The notes below the pieces were generated by a model. The model did no database searches. It saw nothing but the letters and a program-made list of their open reading frames with translations, and was not told the DNA's origin. Positions 15,567-19,175 of a stretch of DNA of 19,175 nt are shown here, piece after piece. Each line of letters opens with the position of its first letter. The stretch's first letter is position 1. The position numbers and the translations under genes are program-made. The DNA lies in contig CALDNF010000053.1 in NCBI GenBank assembly GCA_937917475.1, positions 1 to 19,175 of the forward strand. Direction: 5' to 3'. This DNA is from an uncultured Faecalibacterium sp. (GTDB lineage: Bacteria; Bacillota; Clostridia; Oscillospirales; Ruminococcaceae).

Positions 15567-16176
15567 GGGCTTTCTGGAAGAGCTTTCCGGCAAGGCTCCT
15601 GCCCCCGGCGGCGGCGGTGCCGCAGCCCTTGTGGGTGCAGCGGGCGTTGCGCTGGGCAGCATGGTGGGCAGCCTGACCGCAGGCAAAAAGAAATATGCCG
15701 CTGTGGAAGCGGACATTCTTGCCATGAACGAAAAGGCTGCTGCTCTGCGCAAAAAACTGGAACATCTGGTGCAGGCCGATGCCGAAGCCTTTCTGCCTCT
15801 GGCCGCAGCCTATAAACTGCCCAAAGATACCCCCGAGCAGGCTGCACACAAAGCCGCCGTCCTCGAAACTGCACTGGACGGTGCCTGCGCTGTGCCGCTG
15901 GAGATCATGTCCGCCTGCTGCGAGGGCATTGCGCTGGCCCGGGACTATGCCGGAAAGGGCAGTGTACTGGCCGTTTCGGATGCGGGATGTGCCGCCCTGT
16001 TCTGCAAGGCAGCACTGCAGGCTTCCGGGCTGAATGTTGCGACCAACACCAAGCTGATGTCCGACCGACACCATGCCGATGAACTGAACGCCCGGGCGGA
16101 TGCCATGCTGGCCAAGTTCGCTCCCATGGCCGATGAGGTCTTTAACGAAGTTTCCGGACGACTGAGAGGAAATTGA
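15541..16176 (+). CDS. fchA: Methenyltetrahydrofolate cyclohydrolase / formiminotetrahydrofolate cyclodeaminase (FchA)
   Basis: This 211-residue protein is the stand-alone cyclodeaminase/cyclohydrolase type. It hydrolyses 5,10-methenyl-THF to 10-formyl-THF, or deaminates formimino-THF to methenyl-THF. The family start is clear: FLEELSGKAPAPGGGGAAAL (11-30), with the PGGG loop, followed by MVGSLTAGKKKY (41-52). The GTG start at 15541 lies 12 bases after GGAGG (15524-15528), inside the end of the cyclo-ligase gene. It overlaps FolD's ribosome site at its 3' end. No histidine-degradation genes are in view, so I favour the cyclohydrolase role, which would complement the unusual FolD next door. 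Confidence 0.9.
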   Translation: MELTKLSCEGFLEELSGKAPAPGGGGAAALVGAAGVALGSMVGSLTAGKKKYAAVEADILAMNEKAAALRKKLEHLVQADAEAFLPLAAAYKLPKDTPEQAAHKAAVLETALDGACAVPLEIMSACCEGIALARDYAGKGSVLAVSDAGCAALFCKAALQASGLNVATNTKLMSDRHHADELNARADAMLAKFAPMADEVFNEVSGRLRGN

Positions 16177-16178
16177 AA

Positions 16179-17036
16179 ATGGCTGTTATTTTAAAAGGTG
16201 CGCCGGTGGTGGCCGCCATGAACGAAGCAAACGCTGCCCGCTGTGCGGCTCTGGCTGCTCGGGGCATCACCCCCACGCTGGCCGTAGTCCGCATGGGCGA
16301 ACGCCCAGATGATTTATCCTATGAACGGGGCGTTATCACCCGCTGCGGCAAGGTGGGCGTAACTGTAAAGCAGTATCTTCTGCCCGCCGACGCTGCGCAG
16401 GACGAGCTGCTGGCCGTGCTGGCTGAGGTCAACGCCGACCCTTCCATTCACGGCTGTCTGCTCTTCCGTCCCCTGCCCAAGCAGTTCGATGACCGCACCA
16501 TCCGTGCGGCTCTGGCCCCGGAAAAGGACATCGACGGCATCACGGACGGTTCTCTGGCCGGGGTGTTTACCAACACTGCCATCGGCTACCCGCCCTGCAC
16601 GGCACAGGCCTGCCTTGAGATCTTGAAGCACTACAACATCCCCCTTTCGGGCAGACGTGCCGTGGTGGTGGGACGCAGCCTTGTGGTGGGCAAACCCGCC
16701 GCCATGATGCTGGACCGGGAAAACGCCACCGTCACCCTCTGCAACTCCCGGACCCAGAATCTCCCCTCTCTCTGCCGGGAAGCCGACATTGTGGTGGTCG
16801 CCATGGGCAAAATGGGATACATCGGAGCCGACTGCCTGCGGGAAGGTCAGGTCGTGGTGGATGTGGGCATCCACGTCAACGAAGAAGGCAAGCTCTGCGG
16901 CGATGTCCGCTTTGCCGAAGCCGAACCGGTGGTGGAAGCCATCACCCCGGTGCCCGGCGGTGTGGGCACCGTGACCACCTCAGTGCTGGTAGGCCACGTT
17001 GTGGACGCTGCCGAAAAGGCCGCTGCCGCTGTATAA
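16179..17036 (+). CDS. folD: FolD: methylenetetrahydrofolate dehydrogenase, cyclohydrolase residues missing
   Basis: This 285-residue protein has the FolD fold. NADP-binding GRSLVVGKPAAMML is at 165-178, KDIDG at 116-120, DVGIHVNEEGK at 228-238, and ITPVPGGVGTVTT at 255-267. Ungapped alignment of residues 39-69 to E. coli FolD as I remember it puts Y48 opposite Y50, V52 opposite the cyclohydrolase Lys54, F96 opposite Gln98, and D119 opposite D121. So folate-binding Tyr and Asp remain, but the Lys and Gln used in cyclohydrolysis are gone. The dehydrogenase half may still work. ATG 16179 follows AGAGGA (16165-16170) by eight bases; the in-frame TTG at 16173 is rejected. It starts two bases after the fchA stop. 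Confidence 0.92.
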   Translation: MAVILKGAPVVAAMNEANAARCAALAARGITPTLAVVRMGERPDDLSYERGVITRCGKVGVTVKQYLLPADAAQDELLAVLAEVNADPSIHGCLLFRPLPKQFDDRTIRAALAPEKDIDGITDGSLAGVFTNTAIGYPPCTAQACLEILKHYNIPLSGRRAVVVGRSLVVGKPAAMMLDRENATVTLCNSRTQNLPSLCREADIVVVAMGKMGYIGADCLREGQVVVDVGIHVNEEGKLCGDVRFAEAEPVVEAITPVPGGVGTVTTSVLVGHVVDAAEKAAAAV

Positions 17037-17051
17037 ATTACGCAAATATGC

Positions 17052-17091
17052 AAAATCCCCCTGCCGGAGACTTCCATGGCAGGGGGATTTT
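17052..17091. terminator. Strong terminator after folD
   Basis: A perfect 14-bp stem pairs 17052-17065 with 17078-17091 around a 12-base loop, with five C/G pairs in the core and A/T ends, then a short T-run on the plus strand. It ends the folate operon and faces the convergent minus-strand gene that stops at 17100, so it may serve both. Confidence 0.9.
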
Positions 17092-17099
17092 TGCGTCAT

Positions 17100-17507
17100 T
17101 CAGTGCTTTTTATGGTAATTCATGGCCCGGTCCAGCCAATCGGCAAGGCCGGCTTCTGTTGCGGTATAGTATAAGCCGCCTTTGCCCGCCTCGTTGACTT
17201 CCACTTCCAGCTCCTTGGGCTGGGTAGCAGTAATGGCGTTGACCCGTTTTTCCGACAGTTTGCCCCAATTGTTCTGGAAGAAATGAGTCACAAAGACATA
17301 GTTGCTGGCATCCTCGTCCACTGCATCCGGCTGCACCACCGCAATCAGCTTGGTAGGCTCCGACACCACAGCCCAGCCGTATCCGGTGGGCGTGGTGCAC
17401 TTTCCGTTTTTCCAGCTGCGGCCCTCGCCCCGCTTGTGGCCCTGCGTCAGGTCAAAGCTGCCCTTTTCGTGAATGACGCCCACCAGTTGTACCTTTTTGG
17501 TTTGCAT
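17100..17507 (-). CDS. Uncharacterised 135-residue protein
   Basis: I do not recognise this family. The ATG at 17507 (MQTKKVQLV) follows GGAGG by eight bases; an ATG five codons earlier overlaps that site. No signal peptide or membrane segment is visible. The sequence is rich in short beta-type stretches and polar turns (for example GWAVVSEPTKLIAVV and YVFVTHFF), ending in a helix with ADWLDRAMNYHKKH. It looks like a small soluble cytosolic protein. It stops nine bases past the folD terminator and is preceded by a 10-bp inverted repeat (17524-17571). The gene to its right (stop at 17614) is on the same strand, 106 bases upstream. Confidence 0.7.
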   Translation of the reverse strand: MQTKKVQLVGVIHEKGSFDLTQGHKRGEGRSWKNGKCTTPTGYGWAVVSEPTKLIAVVQPDAVDEDASNYVFVTHFFQNNWGKLSEKRVNAITATQPKELEVEVNEAGKGGLYYTATEAGLADWLDRAMNYHKKH

Positions 17508-17523
17508 TGCAAAATCCTCCATG

Positions 17524-17571
17524 TTCTGTTATTTTTGCGGATTGCGTTCCCGCACTAGTATAATAACAGAA
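17524..17571. repeat. Inverted repeat around the start of the 135-residue gene's leader
   Basis: TTCTGTTATT (17524-17533) is the exact reverse complement of AATAACAGAA (17562-17571), 28 bases apart. Nested inside is TGCGG (17536-17540) with CCGCA (17550-17554). On the minus strand the repeat ends four to five bases before the ribosome site of the 135-residue gene. A -10-like TATACT (17562-17557) lies at its far edge, without a convincing -35. It may be an operator or a leader stem. Confidence 0.5.
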
Positions 17572-17613
17572 TCGAGGACGTGCGCCTAGGACACAAAAAT
17601 GTTTTTTTAGAAT

Positions 17614-19104
17614 TCACCAAATAGCCTTCATAAATTTATCGTGCAGATACTCCATTTCATCCAGACTGTTGGCTTCCAGCTCCCGGCAGCGGAAACGGCT
17701 GATGATCTTTTCGATCTCAAATGCACAGGCATCTTCTTTTTCCAGCCCCAGACAAGCATAATAGCGGTGATTGATCCGGTGGAGCAGGATCAACTGAGAT
17801 TTCGTGCGGGAATTCAGGCCGTCTTTGGCTTCATTTTCCAGCGTCCGCCGCTCGGAGGTCTGATGGCGGTAATAGTTGATCTCGGGCTTTTCCTTCCGCT
17901 CTTCTCCGGTCATCACCTGCATTGCCGCCACGAGCCACAGCTCCGGAAGATCTTCTCGTCCGATCGATGCCGTATTAAAATCCGATACTGAGATCAGTTT
18001 TATCACCGATTCCACAGCTTTGTCATAATCCTTTTCCTGTTGTTTCGTCACAGGGTCCGTCTCATAGATGAGGGGAAGCAGGCGTTCTTTTTTGTTCCGC
18101 AGCCACGTCTCTGCCTTTTCTTTGGGGATTTGCTCATCTTCCAGTTTCCGGTATTCCTCCAGACGGAAGGTCAGTTTCGGCAGTTCGGGCAGAGTCTCTC
18201 CGGCATCCATCAGGTCATTTTCACAGCCCAGCTGCTCATGCTCGGACAGCTTCAGATAAAAGCTCGATAGAATAGGAGCTTGATACGCTCCTCTTGCACC
18301 CGGGAGCATTTCATCCGCCACCTTTTTCAGCTCATCCCGAACCCCATACAGAATCGGCAAATTGGAGCCATTCCTTGAATTTTCCACCCAAAATCGGATG
18401 TGCGCCAAGAAATCATTCCAGTTTCTCCCCATTTGGACGATATCCGCATTGACCCTTGCCCGGTAATCTTCCGGCACCTCCCGGGCAATGTTGCATTTCA
18501 GTTCCTGCGTCAGTTCCCCATTTTTGGTTTGGTGTCCCACAATGCTGTCGTCCACATTTTCTGTTGTGGGGTTTTCCAAAAGTTTGGTGAGCCGGACGGT
18601 TTTGCCGCCTTCCCGCTTTTTGTTCTCATAACAGTAAATAAAATAGAGCAGTTTGATCTTATCCTGTCCATCGGGGAAGGAATCCACATCAAAGCCCCAC
18701 CGTTTCAGCCGGGGAACCAGCCCCAGCTGCGAGGGGTTCTTTTCGCCACCGTCCCGGAAGAAGTATTTCCAGACATTTTCCTCGCTGACAGCCTTATCGT
18801 TTTGTCGCTCCTCCCAATCGCACAAGCTTTTGAACCATGTGGATTGTCTACGCTCCTCCGGGGTCAGTTCTCGCTCAATGCCCAGCCAGTAGGGGCCGTA
18901 AATTTCTTCCAGCCGCTTCTGTCCCACAAGGGTCTTTTCCACCATCCATGCCATATCCAATCCGTATGTTCCCGCTACCATCTCCTGTTTCAGCTGTTCA
19001 AACTCCGGCTGCTTCCAGTAGTCCCCCTCAAGGTCGATGCCCCGGTGTTCCACGCAGGCCGTACACATCACTTCCAGATAGGTTTTTGGCTTCTTTTCCT
19101 CCAT
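17614..19104 (-). CDS. Uncharacterised 496-residue protein
   Basis: I do not recognise this protein. The ATG at 19104 follows AAAGGAG (19111-19117) by six bases; the frame continues 23 codons upstream without a ribosome site. The product is long, soluble and strongly charged, rich in Lys, Glu and Arg, with no signal peptide or membrane helix. It is predicted by eye to be mostly helical. A single CTACVEH (CxxCxxH) lies at residues 14-20. Tryptophans are frequent. It ends KFMKAIW. Its codon use is a little more AT-rich than the folate operon. It is preceded by an 8-bp palindrome at 19130-19150. Nothing in the window suggests a function; a genome neighbour beyond the right edge might. Confidence 0.7.
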   Translation of the reverse strand: MEEKKPKTYLEVMCTACVEHRGIDLEGDYWKQPEFEQLKQEMVAGTYGLDMAWMVEKTLVGQKRLEEIYGPYWLGIERELTPEERRQSTWFKSLCDWEERQNDKAVSEENVWKYFFRDGGEKNPSQLGLVPRLKRWGFDVDSFPDGQDKIKLLYFIYCYENKKREGGKTVRLTKLLENPTTENVDDSIVGHQTKNGELTQELKCNIAREVPEDYRARVNADIVQMGRNWNDFLAHIRFWVENSRNGSNLPILYGVRDELKKVADEMLPGARGAYQAPILSSFYLKLSEHEQLGCENDLMDAGETLPELPKLTFRLEEYRKLEDEQIPKEKAETWLRNKKERLLPLIYETDPVTKQQEKDYDKAVESVIKLISVSDFNTASIGREDLPELWLVAAMQVMTGEERKEKPEINYYRHQTSERRTLENEAKDGLNSRTKSQLILLHRINHRYYACLGLEKEDACAFEIEKIISRFRCRELEANSLDEMEYLHDKFMKAIW

Positions 19105-19129
19105 GTTCTGCTCCTTTTTTGTAGAGTGT

Positions 19130-19150
19130 ATCTGAAAACAAGTTTCAGAT
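19130..19150. promoter_or_regulatory. Palindrome upstream of the 496-residue gene, operator-like
   Basis: ATCTGAAA (19130-19137) and TTTCAGAT (19143-19150) are perfect inverted arms with a 5-base centre. They lie 26-46 bases upstream of the ATG. On the minus strand a TTGCAC element sits just upstream, so the palindrome would overlap the -35 to -10 spacer of a possible promoter, a typical operator position. It is not followed by a T-run, so a terminator is unlikely. Confidence 0.5.
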
Positions 19151-19175
19151 GTGCAAAATGCTGAAAGAGACACAG

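Noticed and set aside
13272..15752. 826-residue open frame on the minus strand opposite the regulator and folate genes
   Set aside because: It spans two unrelated plus-strand genes and their intergenic promoter, has no family features, and follows from codon bias in GC-rich genes.

Overview
The window looks like a chromosomal segment from a Gram-positive gut-type Clostridia, most like an Oscillospiraceae/Faecalibacterium-like genome. The basis is strong AGGAGG-type ribosome sites, several GTG starts, GC-rich third codon positions, a lipobox substrate-binding protein, and a stand-alone FchA cyclohydrolase beside FolD. The genus-level guess is an impression from protein style and base composition, not a computed placement. 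I see no tRNA, rRNA, CRISPR array, insertion sequence or prophage gene. About 16 genes are supported.

Left part (1-5178). A truncated sodium:alanine-type symporter (minus strand) is divergent from a MoxR/NorQ-like AAA+ ATPase translationally coupled to a NorD/CobT-like von Willebrand A protein. A 254-residue protein I do not recognise follows, with its own extended -10 promoter, then a short FUSC/ArAE-type membrane protein. A 13-bp bidirectional terminator closes the block.

Middle part (5232-12373, all minus strand). Transcription runs right to left: Tat-type lipoprotein substrate-binding protein, an internal hairpin terminator, ABC ATPase, fused double permease, glycerophosphodiester phosphodiesterase, a weak terminator, a divergent HAM1-like nucleotide pyrophosphatase, an MgtC-like membrane protein, a HAD hydrolase and a 62-residue two-helix membrane protein. 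The first four genes look like an uptake-and-hydrolysis module for a phosphodiester or related anionic solute (inference). Facing it across a 328-bp intergenic region is its likely regulator, a 723-residue protein with three parts: a LacI-type DNA-binding head, a LacI-type sensor core, and a complete-looking extracellular-type ABC solute-binding domain placed in the cytoplasm. I consider this fusion the most unusual object in the window.

Right part (14967-17091, plus strand). A tight one-carbon operon encodes 5-formyl-THF cyclo-ligase, FchA methenyl-THF cyclohydrolase/cyclodeaminase and FolD, ending in a strong terminator. This FolD lacks the Lys and Gln used by the cyclohydrolase half-reaction (V52 and F96 by ungapped alignment to E. 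coli K54 and Q98). That suggests a dehydrogenase-only FolD with FchA supplying the hydrolysis step. The right edge (17100-19104, minus strand) has two unrecognised proteins of 135 and 496 residues, each preceded by a conspicuous inverted repeat.
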